From NCBI RefSeq assembly GCF_003853645.1, contig NZ_QTPO01000001.1, positions 232,625 through 296,624 on the forward strand: a DNA stretch of 64,000 nucleotides, written 5' to 3'. Under the pieces are notes generated by a model, which saw nothing but the letters and a program-made list of their open reading frames with translations, was not told the DNA's origin and did no database searches. The position numbers and the translations under genes were made by a program. Source of the DNA: Burkholderia sp. Bp9143. Lineage in GTDB: Bacteria > Pseudomonadota > Gammaproteobacteria > Burkholderiales > Burkholderiaceae. Below, piece by piece: positions 50,308 through 60,231 of the stretch. Each line of letters opens with the position of its first letter. The first letter of the stretch is position 1.

Positions 50308-51609
50308 TCATTGCGACGGACACTGCGCGTCGGCCTTCGGCAGAGGTGTTTCCCGTGCTGTGTCGAAATCGGCCTCACGTGCTCCGGACGGCGTCAGCGA
50401 TACGAAATGCATCGTTCCGCCGCGTGCCGGGAACCCGGCGATGCCGGTCGGGCCCCACGGAATCGGCGAGCGCTGCACGCCGCTCACCGACATGCCCGTC
50501 GGCGAAAGCGCCAGCGTCAGCAGCCGCCCGTCGCGGGTCGGCACGTACGCATGCGTGCCGTCGACGCCGATCCCGGCCTCGCGCACCGACGCCGGCAGGC
50601 AGTCGAGCGTGGCGAGGCGCCGGCCGCCCGGATCGATCAGCATCGCGACGCCGCGATTGTCCGCTGTCGTCGTGACGACGACGAAGCGGTCGACCGCCGG
50701 CACATAGGCGGACGAATACGCGTAGTACTGGATCGCGTCGTTCAGCGGCCCGAGCATGTCGAGTTTCGCGGTGACCGGATCGAACATCGCGAATTCGAGC
50801 GTCGCGTCCGTGCTGCCTTCGATGTATTTCTGCCAGACCAGCAACGCGCGGTGCGGCGAGCCCGCGACCACGGGCCACCATTCGCGGCGATGCGGCGCGA
50901 CCGGCACATGATTAACCACGCGTCCTTCGGCATCGTAGGTTTTCACGTAGACGCCGTTGCCGGTGCCGAGGTTGTCGACGCCGCCGCCGTCGATCCAGTC
51001 GGCGGAATAGAACACGACGAAGCGTTCGCCGACCGCGGCGACGTGCCCCGAGTGGCCACCGGCCTCGACGTCGTTCGGGTAGGGCTTGATCGGCTTCAGG
51101 TCGCGCCGATAGACGCCGTATCGCTGGCTGACCACCTGCGGCGTGTTCCAGCCGTCCTCGAACGTGACGAAGATGTCGCCGCGCGGATTCTGCGCGATCG
51201 ACACGGGCTCCTGCGCCTCGGGGCGGCTGATGAACGTATGGACGCGCAGCAGGCGCGGTTTGCCCGGCAGCCATTCGCCGACGTATACGTCATGCGGCCA
51301 GTTGCCGTTGCGCAGCGCACCGCGCGGCACGATGCCCGAACTGCTGAAGAACACCCAACGCCGGCCGTTGCCGGCGTCGGCCACGCCGATCCCGTGCATG
51401 AAGCGCCGCGGGTCGCCGCTGTTCTGCGGTGATGCGGGCGCCTGCACGGTGACGGTGTGCACGACCGGCGCGCTGGCCAACGTGCGCGGTGCGGCGACGG
51501 CGCAGCACGCGCCGCAGAGCGCCGCGGTCGCGACGCGCCACGCGGCAGCGCGCCGTGCCGCGTTCGGGCGCGTGACCGTGGCTTGCGCCACGAACGGCTT
51601 CCGTATCAC
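50308..51609 (-). CDS. secreted protein of unknown function, probable beta-propeller
   Basis: A 433-residue protein with a signal-type N-terminus (RRAAAWRVATAALCGACCAV, ending TLASAP). The rest is beta-rich and repetitive: FMHGIGVADAGNGRRWVFFS, ISRPEAQEPVSIAQNPRGDI, FVVFYSADWIDGG and PHRALLVWQKYIEG look like successive blades of a propeller or sialidase-like fold. No catalytic motif is recognised. It starts at GTG overlapping the glmS stop (GTGA), so it is translationally coupled to glmS and belongs to the pga operon region. A surface or periplasmic role in polysaccharide handling is possible but unproven. Confidence 0.7.
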   Translation of the reverse strand: MIRKPFVAQATVTRPNAARRAAAWRVATAALCGACCAVAAPRTLASAPVVHTVTVQAPASPQNSGDPRRFMHGIGVADAGNGRRWVFFSSSGIVPRGALRNGNWPHDVYVGEWLPGKPRLLRVHTFISRPEAQEPVSIAQNPRGDIFVTFEDGWNTPQVVSQRYGVYRRDLKPIKPYPNDVEAGGHSGHVAAVGERFVVFYSADWIDGGGVDNLGTGNGVYVKTYDAEGRVVNHVPVAPHRREWWPVVAGSPHRALLVWQKYIEGSTDATLEFAMFDPVTAKLDMLGPLNDAIQYYAYSSAYVPAVDRFVVVTTTADNRGVAMLIDPGGRRLATLDCLPASVREAGIGVDGTHAYVPTRDGRLLTLALSPTGMSVSGVQRSPIPWGPTGIAGFPARGGTMHFVSLTPSGAREADFDTARETPLPKADAQCPSQ

Positions 51610-53429
51610 TCGACGGTGACCGATTTCGCGAGGTTGCGCGGCTTGTCGACGTCGGCGCCGCGCGCGCAGCCGACGTGATAGGCGAGCAGCTGCAGCGGAA
51701 TCACGTTGACGATCGGCGACAGCGCGTCGCCCGATTCGCGCACGCGGATCAGGTGCGTGTCGCGGTCGGCATCGATCTCGAGATGATGGCCCGCGAGCAC
51801 GTACAGCCGCCCGCCGCGTGCGCGCACCTCGGCCATGTTGGACTTCAGCTTCTGGAACAGGCGGTCGTCCGGCGCGATCGTCACGACCGGCATCGCGCTC
51901 GTGACGAGTGCAAGCGGGCCATGCTTCAGTTCGCCGGCCGGATAGCCTTCCGCATGGATGTACGACACTTCCTTGAGCTTCAGCGCGCCTTCCAGCGCGA
52001 TCGGATAGTGAATGCCGCGGCCGAGGAACAGCGCGTTCTCGGTGCGCGCGAACTTCGCGGCCCAGCCCATGATCTGCGTTTCCAGCGCGAGTGCGTGGCC
52101 GATGCGGTCCGGCAGTTCCTGCAGCTTCTTCAGGTGCATCGCGACCTGCGCGGCGTCGAGCCGGCCGCGCAGCTGCGCGAGCATCAGCGTCAGCAGGAAC
52201 AGCGAGACGAGCTGCGTCGTGAATGCCTTGGTCGACGCGACGCCGAGCTCGATGCCGGCGCGCGTCAGGAAGCAGAGCGGCGCGGTGCGCGCGATCGTGC
52301 TGGTCGCGACGTTGCAGATCGCCATCGACAGGTCCTGGCCCATCCCGCGTGCCCGTTCGATCGCGCCGATCGTGTCGGCGGTCTCGCCGGACTGCGAAAT
52401 GCCGACGACCAGCGTGCGCGGATCGGGCACGGTCTCGCGGTAGCGGTATTCGCTCGCGATCTCGACCTGTGCCGGGATGCCGGCGATGCCCTCGAGCCAG
52501 TATTTCGCCGTCAGGCCCGCATAGTAGCTGGTGCCGCAGCCGAGCAGCAGTACGCTCCGGGTCTTCGACAGCAGCGCACGCGTGCTTGCGTTGCCGCCGA
52601 ACAATGCGGGCGAGATCGTGTCGATGCCGTCGATCGTGCTGGCGATCGCCTTCGGCTGCTCGAAGATCTCCTTCTGCATGAAGTGCTGATACGGGCCGAG
52701 GGCGGCGTCGTCGTCGCGCGCCTTGACCAGGCACAGCGGGCGCTGTGCCTCGCTCCCGATCGAATCGACCACGTCGATGCGTTCCGGCGTGATCAGCGCG
52801 ACATCGCCGTCTTCCAGGTAGACGAAGCGGTCGGTCAGGTCGCCGAGCGCCGCGCAGTCGGACGCGAGATAGTTCTGGTCCGCGCCGATGCCGATCACGA
52901 GCGGCGAGCCCGCGCGCGCGGCGACGAGCCGCTGCGGTTCGCGCGCACTCAGCACGGCGATCGCATACGCGCCGTGCAGCCGCTTGACCGCGCGGACGAC
53001 GGCATCGAACAGGTCGTCGCGATACATGCTGTGGATCAGGTGCGCGATCACCTCGGTGTCGGTCTCGCCGCGGAACGTATAGCCGCGCTCCCGCATCTCG
53101 GCGCGCAGCGCGTCGTGGTTTTCGATGATCCCGTTGTGTACGACCGCGATCGTGTCGCCCGACATGATCGGGTGCGCGTTCATTTCCGACGGCGCGCCGT
53201 GCGTCGCCCAGCGCGTGTGCGCGATGCACGTCTGCGCTTCGAGACCAAGCGTCAGCACGCGGTCCTGCAGGTCCGCCACGCGGCGCAACGTGCGTTCGCT
53301 GCGCAGGCGGCCGTCACGCAGCACGGCGATGCCGCACGAGTCGTAGCCGCGATACTCGAGCCGGCTCAACGCATTGACCAGTTGCGGGACCTGATTTTTC
53401 AGGCCGCTTGCTCCGACGATTCCGCACAT
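51606..53429 (-). CDS. glmS: glutamine:fructose-6-phosphate aminotransferase (isomerising)
   Basis: A 607-residue GlmS. The N-terminal glutaminase domain has nucleophile Cys2 (MCGIVGA) and ARWATHGAPSEMNAHP. Two SIS domains contain GCGTSYYAGLTAKYWLE and GISQSGETADT, and the conserved C-terminus is LAKSVTVE. It makes glucosamine-6-phosphate, the first committed precursor of UDP-GlcNAc. Its position right after pgaD means it probably boosts precursor supply for poly-N-acetylglucosamine; a second, housekeeping glmS would be expected elsewhere. No glmS-type ribozyme is expected or seen. Confidence 0.95.
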   Translation of the reverse strand: MCGIVGASGLKNQVPQLVNALSRLEYRGYDSCGIAVLRDGRLRSERTLRRVADLQDRVLTLGLEAQTCIAHTRWATHGAPSEMNAHPIMSGDTIAVVHNGIIENHDALRAEMRERGYTFRGETDTEVIAHLIHSMYRDDLFDAVVRAVKRLHGAYAIAVLSAREPQRLVAARAGSPLVIGIGADQNYLASDCAALGDLTDRFVYLEDGDVALITPERIDVVDSIGSEAQRPLCLVKARDDDAALGPYQHFMQKEIFEQPKAIASTIDGIDTISPALFGGNASTRALLSKTRSVLLLGCGTSYYAGLTAKYWLEGIAGIPAQVEIASEYRYRETVPDPRTLVVGISQSGETADTIGAIERARGMGQDLSMAICNVATSTIARTAPLCFLTRAGIELGVASTKAFTTQLVSLFLLTLMLAQLRGRLDAAQVAMHLKKLQELPDRIGHALALETQIMGWAAKFARTENALFLGRGIHYPIALEGALKLKEVSYIHAEGYPAGELKHGPLALVTSAMPVVTIAPDDRLFQKLKSNMAEVRARGGRLYVLAGHHLEIDADRDTHLIRVRESGDALSPIVNVIPLQLLAYHVGCARGADVDKPRNLAKSVTVE

Positions 53430-53528
53430 GATTCACCTCGTCTACAGGAAATTGCCGGCCGGCGCGTGACGCGCGCCAGCACGATTTCAGGAGCGGTGTG
53501 GCGCGTCGCGCGGCACGTCTCCGGTGAC

Positions 53529-54017
53529 CTATTCGCGGGGTTGCGGTCCCGCATGCACGACCCATTCGATGCCCGAGATCGAGCCGTTCGCATCGTGCGA
53601 CGCGACGAGAATGCGCGTCGTGCGCCGCGCGCCGCGCCGGCGGGCGCCCGCGAGCGCGGTTGGCGGCACCGAGCGCATCTTCACGCCGGCCGAACGCCGC
53701 AGCATCTTCGACGCGTGCAACCGGTACGCGAGCGGATGCACGACGCGCCCCGCGATCAGCCACATGACGATCGTGCCGGCGATCAGCGCGATGCTCGTCA
53801 CGTAGAACACGATCTGCTCGATCGGCATCTCGGCCTGGTTGAACGGCAGCAGGTAGCGATACGTGTAGATGCAGATCGATGCCCATACGCCGCCGACCAG
53901 CGCGGGCCGCACGAGGCGGAACCACACGACGAGCACGGGCCCGACGATGTTGCCGCGCTCGGCGATCAGTTCGCGCGGCGCGCGCAGGGAAAGGTCAATA
54001 ATCGGCGCGTTCTTCAT
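53529..54017 (-). CDS. pgaD: PgaD, poly-GlcNAc synthase accessory subunit
   Basis: A 162-residue membrane protein with two helices (about residues 38-58 and 70-92) and a cytoplasmic basic C-terminus (RRRGARRTTRIL). PgaD proteins are small and poorly conserved. The assignment rests on size, topology and the 23-bp overlap with the end of pgaC. With PgaC it forms the c-di-GMP-binding synthase complex in E. coli. Confidence 0.85.
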   Translation of the reverse strand: MKNAPIIDLSLRAPRELIAERGNIVGPVLVVWFRLVRPALVGGVWASICIYTYRYLLPFNQAEMPIEQIVFYVTSIALIAGTIVMWLIAGRVVHPLAYRLHASKMLRRSAGVKMRSVPPTALAGARRRGARRTTRILVASHDANGSISGIEWVVHAGPQPRE

Positions 54018-55266
54018 GTTGAATACCTCGGTCGGGACTGACCCAAACGGCGCGCTTGCCGCGGCCCCGCAGTACGACGGCGGGCAGGGCGACGACGGTG
54101 GTGATCATGCTGATCAGCCAGAAGGCGACGGGGTACCAGATGGTGTCAAGGAAATACATCAGGAGTTTTTCGTCGTAACGACGATCGATCATGCAGCCGA
54201 TGATCAATTGCAGGATGCAGGTCGCGACCAGCAGCATCCCGTGCCAGTGCGGCACCACGGACACATGCCAGCTCGACGGAAGCGGATAGACGACGTCGAT
54301 CAGCGCGAGCAGCAGGATGAACGACATCGAATAGGCCCACGCGATGCCGATCAGGTACTCGGCGAACAGCGGCCACATCATCATCTGCGTCGGCCGGGCG
54401 AGCGTGCGCGCGTACTTGAGCAGCACCTGGATGCCGCCCTTCGACCAGCGCAGCCGCTGCCGGTAGAGCCCCTTCAGCGTTTCGGGCATCAGGATCCAGC
54501 TGAGCGCGTGCGGCTCGTACACGACGCGCCAGTCGCGGCACTGCAGCTTCCAGCTGATGTCGATGTCCTCGGTCAGCATGTCCGAGCTCCAGTAGCCGAC
54601 ATCGGCGAGCGCGGTCTTGCGGAACATCGTGATCACGCCCGACACCGTGAAGATGCGGCCGTACACCTGCTGCGTGCGCTTGATCAGCCCGACGATGGAC
54701 GAGAATTCGCCGACCTGCATGCGTCCCAGCAGCGACGTGCGCGTGCGGATGCGCGGATTGCCGGTGACCGCGCCGACGCCCGGATCGGTCAGGAAATGCT
54801 CGAGCATCCAGCCGATCGCGTCATGCGCGAGCAACGCATCGCCGTCGATGCAGAGCAGGTATTCCGCGTTCGAGACCGCCGCCGCGGTGGTGAGCCCGAC
54901 CGCCTTGCCTTCGTTGCACGCGTGATGGATCACGAGCAGCCGCGGAATCTCGACGGCCAGCTCGTTGAGGATGTCGCCGGTGCGGTCCTTGCTGCCGTCG
55001 TTGACCGCGATGATGTCGTAGTTCGGGTAGTCCATCGCGCTCAGGTGACGGATCACGCTGCGCGCGTTCGCCGCCTCGTTGAAGCACGGCACGACGATCG
55101 AGATCTTCGGGATCCCGCTCGCGGCGATCGTGCGCGTCGACAGCTCGCGGCCTTCCTCGAGCAGGAAGTAATGAACGACACCGCCGATCATCCATAGATA
55201 CGACATGAAGAATGGATAGTAGAAGACGAAGTCCTGCAGGCGCTGGATGATGCCGTGGGTGGTCAT
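53995..55266 (-). CDS. pgaC: PgaC, poly-beta-1,6-N-acetylglucosamine synthase
   Basis: A 423-residue inner-membrane family 2 glycosyltransferase. A helix at about residues 14-35 is followed by the GT-A domain with VVPCFNE, VNDGSKD, the DxD site LCIDGDALL, TEDIDISW and the processive signature QRLRW. Three or four C-terminal helices follow. It polymerises UDP-GlcNAc into poly-beta-1,6-GlcNAc, activated by c-di-GMP together with PgaD. The start overlaps the pgaB stop by 4 bp. Another long frame continuing upstream is only antisense or out-of-frame pgaB sequence. Confidence 0.95.
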   Translation of the reverse strand: MTTHGIIQRLQDFVFYYPFFMSYLWMIGGVVHYFLLEEGRELSTRTIAASGIPKISIVVPCFNEAANARSVIRHLSAMDYPNYDIIAVNDGSKDRTGDILNELAVEIPRLLVIHHACNEGKAVGLTTAAAVSNAEYLLCIDGDALLAHDAIGWMLEHFLTDPGVGAVTGNPRIRTRTSLLGRMQVGEFSSIVGLIKRTQQVYGRIFTVSGVITMFRKTALADVGYWSSDMLTEDIDISWKLQCRDWRVVYEPHALSWILMPETLKGLYRQRLRWSKGGIQVLLKYARTLARPTQMMMWPLFAEYLIGIAWAYSMSFILLLALIDVVYPLPSSWHVSVVPHWHGMLLVATCILQLIIGCMIDRRYDEKLLMYFLDTIWYPVAFWLISMITTVVALPAVVLRGRGKRAVWVSPDRGIQHEERADY

Positions 55267-57356
55267 GGCGTCTTGGTCCCCTGTGCATGCTGCATCTGCA
55301 TCAGCGCGTTGATCGAGGTCGGATCGAGGCGCGACTTCAGCGACATCACGTCGCGCATCGCGTCGAGCTCCGGCTGGCCGTTCAGGAAGTTGTCGGGGTA
55401 GTAGCCGAAATTCACCGCGCCCTCGCTGCGCAGCCGTCGCATCTGCGCAAGCAGCGTGCCCGCCGGCACTTGCTTCTGCGCGTGCCAGTCGTACGACTGC
55501 AGTTCGAACACGGTGCGCTGCAGCCCGCGCTGCTTCGCACGGACGGCCCGCACGAGCTGGTCCAGCCAGCCGTCGGGATCCTTCGCCTGCTCCATGTACG
55601 GCATCGCCATCAGCGCGACGTAGTCGTAGTGGGCGAGGAAGTCGTCGTAGTTCTGCGCATACCACGCTTCCGATTCGGGCTTGAGCACCGGCATCGCGAA
55701 GATGTTGCGCGCGGTCAGCACATCGCCCACGTTCTGGTGGGCCAGCACGATCTGTTCCAGCTGGCGGGTCAGGTCGGTCAGATAGCGCGACTTCTGGCGC
55801 GTCCAGCGCTTCATCAGGTCGGGGCTCTCGCGGATCTTGCCGACGTCGGCCGGCAGCCCCCACTGCGAATAGGTGCGCAGCGCATGCCGGCCCGCATCCT
55901 CGTAGTCGTCGAGCACGGCGTCGTCGCTGAACAGGATGCCGCTGAACGACGCGTGCTTGCTGAGATCCTCGTAGATCTGCTGGATCATCAGCCGCGCATC
56001 CGGATCGAACGGGCTCAGCCGGAACACGCGCGTGCCGTTCTCGCGGGCCGGTGCGCCACCGTATGCGCTGACGGCCTCGAGCCCCTGATGCTTGTCCGGC
56101 GGCGGCCTGAACGCGAGCACCGGCATCCACGCGTACACCTGCACGTTGGAGCGCGTGTTGAGCTGCCAGGCGGCGCGCGAGAACAGGTCGGCGCGCATCG
56201 GCAGGTGCCGGTTCGGGAAATACACCGCCTCGGCCACGCCCGTGCCTTTCGGGTCGGCATAGGCCTGCAGGTACACCGATTTCGGCTGCATCCGGTAGAT
56301 GCGCTCGATCAGCTTGCCGAGATTCGCTTCTTGCCGCGCGGGATCCGGATCGTAGACCTGGTCGAGATCGACCTGCACGATGCGCTCGGGCACGTCGACG
56401 TCGCCGCGGTTCGACGCCGGCTCGCGCATCGAGCGCTCGAACATGCCGATGTCGACGTCGTACATCATCAGGATCCGCCTCAGCCGGTCCAAAGGCACGT
56501 CCGGCGTATTCGGGCCGGCATCGAGGCTGAACTGGATGTCCATGCCGAGCGACGTCGATATCTGGCGCACGGGCTGGTTTTCCGCGCCGTATGGCCACAC
56601 CATCGAGCGTGCGACGATGCCGGTGCGTTCGCGGATCTGGCGCACGCATGTCTGCAGATCGTCGTGCACGCGCGTTTCGAATTCGGCGTCGGTTTCATAG
56701 CGTTTTTCGTCCTGCAGGTAGAGGTGCGACGTGGTCGCCGGCAATTCGTTGCCTTGCGGATTCGCGACCGCGCCGTGATGAAGGTTGTGGGTATGGCAGC
56801 CGAGCTCGACGAGGTGCGACTGGCCGACCTTCTGCACCTCGTCCCACGACATGAAGTAGTCGCGCGGCACCTGGACCTTGTCGCTGATGCGGATCGGCGC
56901 ATCCAGCGGCGCATCGATCCAGGCGGTGACGATGCCCATCACGGCCGGATACTTGAAGCGCTCGAGCAGCGGCAGCACTTTCGTGTAGTGGCTGCGGTAG
57001 CCGTCGTCGAACGTGAGGAGCACCGCGCGCGGCGGCAGCGGCTTGCCGCCGTGCCGCGACTCCTCGATCTGCTTGACCGTGATGGTGTGGTAGTTGTTGG
57101 TCTGCAGCCACGAGAAGATCGCGGTCAGCGTGCCGGTATCGACCGCGAACGGGTCGACCATCGCCGACCGGGAGGTGAACGACGCCATCAGGTTGTCACG
57201 CACGTCATGCAGGCAGATCACGCGAAACGTCTTGCCGTCGGCCGGATCGGACGGCGGCAGCAGGTCGATCATCTTGGCATTGGTCACGCCTGGGAACAGC
57301 GAACAGGCGGTGAACGTGCCGAGGCATCCGCACATGAAGGTCCGTCTGGTTTGCAT
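55263..57356 (-). CDS. pgaB: PgaB, poly-GlcNAc N-deacetylase/hydrolase
   Basis: A 697-residue two-domain periplasmic protein. The N-terminus (CGCLGTFTACSLFPG) may be a lipoprotein signal, though the lipobox is imperfect. The CE4 deacetylase domain (about residues 50-310) has LLTFDDGYRSHY and the metal His pair in GCHTHNLHHG. The GH153 hydrolase-like domain (about 320-690) has FSGILFSDDAVLDDYED. It partly deacetylates PNAG so the polymer can pass PgaA. It lies 15 bp after pgaA. Confidence 0.95.
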   Translation of the reverse strand: MQTRRTFMCGCLGTFTACSLFPGVTNAKMIDLLPPSDPADGKTFRVICLHDVRDNLMASFTSRSAMVDPFAVDTGTLTAIFSWLQTNNYHTITVKQIEESRHGGKPLPPRAVLLTFDDGYRSHYTKVLPLLERFKYPAVMGIVTAWIDAPLDAPIRISDKVQVPRDYFMSWDEVQKVGQSHLVELGCHTHNLHHGAVANPQGNELPATTSHLYLQDEKRYETDAEFETRVHDDLQTCVRQIRERTGIVARSMVWPYGAENQPVRQISTSLGMDIQFSLDAGPNTPDVPLDRLRRILMMYDVDIGMFERSMREPASNRGDVDVPERIVQVDLDQVYDPDPARQEANLGKLIERIYRMQPKSVYLQAYADPKGTGVAEAVYFPNRHLPMRADLFSRAAWQLNTRSNVQVYAWMPVLAFRPPPDKHQGLEAVSAYGGAPARENGTRVFRLSPFDPDARLMIQQIYEDLSKHASFSGILFSDDAVLDDYEDAGRHALRTYSQWGLPADVGKIRESPDLMKRWTRQKSRYLTDLTRQLEQIVLAHQNVGDVLTARNIFAMPVLKPESEAWYAQNYDDFLAHYDYVALMAMPYMEQAKDPDGWLDQLVRAVRAKQRGLQRTVFELQSYDWHAQKQVPAGTLLAQMRRLRSEGAVNFGYYPDNFLNGQPELDAMRDVMSLKSRLDPTSINALMQMQHAQGTKTP

Positions 57357-57371
57357 TGCGCGATCTCCTTG

Positions 57372-60128
57372 CTAGAACGGCAGGTTGACCGACAGGAAGC
57401 CGGTTTCGGAGCGCTCGCGCTGGCCGTCGTACGCGTGGCTGCTGACCTCGACGCCATAGCTCAGCGTGATGTCGTGCTTGAAGGTCCACGCGTGCTCGAG
57501 GCGCGCGCTCCACAGCGGGCTGGTGCCGAAGCCGCGCTCGTTGTACACGCCGCCCGACACCGACAGGCGCTGCTGCAGCCCCATGTCGCCCTTCTTCCAC
57601 AGCGTCAGCTGATGCATGATGGTCGCAGCGGCCGCGTAGTCGCGGCCCGGGCTGAAGTAGGGCGCGTCCTGGCGCGTATTGCTGTCGGTGCCGAGATCCA
57701 GCGAGATGTTGACGAGCTGGTTGGCGGCCGTGTACACGCGCTGCGTGGCGGTCGCGGCGATCTCCTGGTGCAGGTTCGAATCGCTGTAGCGGCTCACGCC
57801 GTAGCTCAGCTTGACCTCGCGACGGTCGTTCTGGCGATACACGACCGAGATGTTCGCGGAGCGGCCCCAGATGTGCGCGGCGTACGCCTTCCACGGCAAC
57901 GAGTTGTCGTTGGTGTCGAGCGCGCCGGAGACCGTCCAGTAGTCGTTCAGCGCGTACGCGATGGACCCGCGGCCGCCGGTCCGGCCGTCGCCGCCGAGGG
58001 AGCGCGTGACTTCGCCCAGCACGGTGAGCGGTCCGTGCCGGTAGTCGCCGCCGACGCCCGTGCGCGTGCGGCTGACGCTGCCGCTGTCGGTTTGCGCATG
58101 GCCATAGAACGTGTGCGAGAAAACGCGCCAGTTGTCGCCGAACGGCTGCGAGTAAATGTAGCTGTCCGACGAGAAACTGTTGTCGGCCAGTGCGCTGTTA
58201 CCGTGCTCGAAGCTCAGGTCGGTCGTGAATATGGGGCTGCGGTATGCCTTGTAGTCGCGCTTGAAGCCGCGCACGGCGCCGCTGTCCGGAAACACGTTGT
58301 CCAGGGTCTGGTCGACGCTCTTCGCGGTTGCGTAGTCGTCCGCGACGAGCGATGCGCGGCCGAGGCCCGCGAGCATCTCGACGCTGTCCGGGTGATCGGT
58401 CAGCGATGCGCGATACATCGCGATCGCCTGGCGCGGATGCGACTGGCCCGACACCGCGTCGGCATGCGCGGCACGGATCTCCGCGTTGAACGGCACCTGT
58501 TTCTCGAGCGCTTCGAGCGCGGCGATCCCTTCGTCGACGTGGCCCGTGTAGATCAGGTATTGCGCGCGCAGCCGGTAGTAGCGCAGATAGTCGCTTTCTT
58601 CCGGGCCGTAGTTGCGCACCTCATTGGCCGGCGGCAGCGACTTGCCCATGTCGTCGAGCACCTGCTTCGCGTCCGCCGCGCGTGCCCGGTCGACGTACGA
58701 CCAGAACAGCCCTTCGCGCAGTTCGATCGGACGCGTGCGCGCGCCGTACTGGAAGCCGCGGGTCGCGCGGTCCGTCGGCGACGCGGTCGCCTGCTGCAGC
58801 GCGCGCTGGTACACGACGTTCGCCTTGCCCGGTTCGCTCAGGTACAGGTACGCATCGCCGACGGCCGCCAGCGCGTCGATCGAGATCTCCGCGTCGGGCG
58901 GAATCGTCTCGAACGTCGCAACGGCCGGCCTCATGTCGCCGCGCGCCGCAAGGGCGACCGTGCGGTCGCCCGCGAGCGCCGTCCTCACCGGCGAATACTC
59001 GGGCGTGGCCGGCATCCGCTTGTCGAGGTCGTCCGCCGCGCGCAGCGCGCTGTCGAGCCCGTCGAAGCGGTCCGAACTCGTCATCGAGCGCGACTTGTCG
59101 CGTCCGCCGCGCACCTGCTGGCGTATCGACAGTTCTTCGAGCTGTGCGATGTCGACGGCAGAGAACGCATCGGGTCGTGCCTTCGCTTCTTCGAGCGCCT
59201 TGATCGCGCCGCCGCTCGCGGCGAGGCCGAACACGTCGTTGCGCACGGTCGCGACGTCGGCGGTACGGAGATTCGGCGCCTGGGCATTCGGCGCTTCGAC
59301 GTCAGGACCTTGCGAGGGTTGCGTCGCCGTGCCCGGCAGTTGGGCGCCGGGCGTCTGCGAATTCGGTCCCTGGGACGACGGCGGTTGCGCGCCGGGCGTC
59401 AGGGTAACCGGTACAGGCGAGTTCGGCATCGGGGTGCCGGATGCCTGCGCGGTTTGCGTCGGTGCGTTCGGCGGCGGGTCGGTCGCGGCCTGCGGCGGGG
59501 TGTCCGAGGGGGACGCGCTCGGTGCCGGCGAATGAGATGCAGGTGCGTCGGCAGTCGTGGAAGCGCCTTGCGGAGGTGCTTCGGGCGGCTGGGTGCTCGC
59601 GGGCTGCGCGATCTGGATCGGCGCGTCCGATGCAGGCGCGACCGGTGCCGGCGCATTCGGCGGCGCGGTGTCGGATGCCTGGGCAAGTTGCATCGGCGCA
59701 TTCGACGCCTGAGCGTCTGGTGCCTGCGTAGTCGGCGATCGCGCGCCCGGCGCCGGTTCACTCGGCTGCGCCGCGTCCGGCTCCACCACGACCGTGGTCG
59801 GCATCGCCTGCGGTTGCGGGTCCGACGCCTGCGCGATCTGCATCGACGCATCGGATGCCTGCGCGATCGGCGTCGGCGCAACCGGGGGCAGGGTGTCCGG
59901 ACCCTGGGCGAGCCGCATCGACGCCCCCGTCGGCTGGATGTCGGGCGGCAGGGCGTCCGGCGCGCCGTGGGTCCCGGCGATTTCGGTCGCGCCGCGGGGT
60001 TCCGTGTCGCCTTCGGCGGCAAGGCAGGGGCCGGACGCGACGAGCAGCAACAGCAACGGCGCGTGCAGGAGGATCCGCCGGTCGGGCGGAGCGACGGTGG
60101 AACATCGTTGTTGACGATTGTTGGCCAC
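57372..60128 (-). CDS. pgaA: PgaA, poly-GlcNAc export porin with long low-complexity insert
   Basis: A 918-residue outer-membrane exporter. The signal peptide is residues 18-38 (APLLLLLVASGPCLAAE). Residues about 40-285 are an unusual Pro/Ala/Gln/Ser-rich region with imperfect repeats around QASDASMQIAQASD. TPR-type helices follow at about 290-600 (for example DAYLYLSEPGKANVVYQRAL), then a C-terminal 16-strand barrel ending TGFLSVNLPF. E. coli PgaA is about 800 residues and lacks the insert. The start is GTG (VANNRQQR) with GAGG upstream; no ATG gives a proper signal peptide. It is the first core gene of pgaABCD. Confidence 0.93.
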   Translation of the reverse strand: MANNRQQRCSTVAPPDRRILLHAPLLLLLVASGPCLAAEGDTEPRGATEIAGTHGAPDALPPDIQPTGASMRLAQGPDTLPPVAPTPIAQASDASMQIAQASDPQPQAMPTTVVVEPDAAQPSEPAPGARSPTTQAPDAQASNAPMQLAQASDTAPPNAPAPVAPASDAPIQIAQPASTQPPEAPPQGASTTADAPASHSPAPSASPSDTPPQAATDPPPNAPTQTAQASGTPMPNSPVPVTLTPGAQPPSSQGPNSQTPGAQLPGTATQPSQGPDVEAPNAQAPNLRTADVATVRNDVFGLAASGGAIKALEEAKARPDAFSAVDIAQLEELSIRQQVRGGRDKSRSMTSSDRFDGLDSALRAADDLDKRMPATPEYSPVRTALAGDRTVALAARGDMRPAVATFETIPPDAEISIDALAAVGDAYLYLSEPGKANVVYQRALQQATASPTDRATRGFQYGARTRPIELREGLFWSYVDRARAADAKQVLDDMGKSLPPANEVRNYGPEESDYLRYYRLRAQYLIYTGHVDEGIAALEALEKQVPFNAEIRAAHADAVSGQSHPRQAIAMYRASLTDHPDSVEMLAGLGRASLVADDYATAKSVDQTLDNVFPDSGAVRGFKRDYKAYRSPIFTTDLSFEHGNSALADNSFSSDSYIYSQPFGDNWRVFSHTFYGHAQTDSGSVSRTRTGVGGDYRHGPLTVLGEVTRSLGGDGRTGGRGSIAYALNDYWTVSGALDTNDNSLPWKAYAAHIWGRSANISVVYRQNDRREVKLSYGVSRYSDSNLHQEIAATATQRVYTAANQLVNISLDLGTDSNTRQDAPYFSPGRDYAAAATIMHQLTLWKKGDMGLQQRLSVSGGVYNERGFGTSPLWSARLEHAWTFKHDITLSYGVEVSSHAYDGQRERSETGFLSVNLPF

Positions 60129-60231
60129 GGTAGTCCTCACTCTGAATCGATCACATCGGTTGCACGCCCGACGATGCTCGTCGCCGGCCGTCACGCCGCC
60201 GGGCAGCGAGGCCCGGCGGCATCCGGCCGGT

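Noticed and set aside
51400..51650. glmS-associated ribozyme or riboswitch
   Set aside because: The glmS ribozyme is found in Firmicutes leaders. The upstream gap of this glmS is 99 bp and shows no such conserved core.
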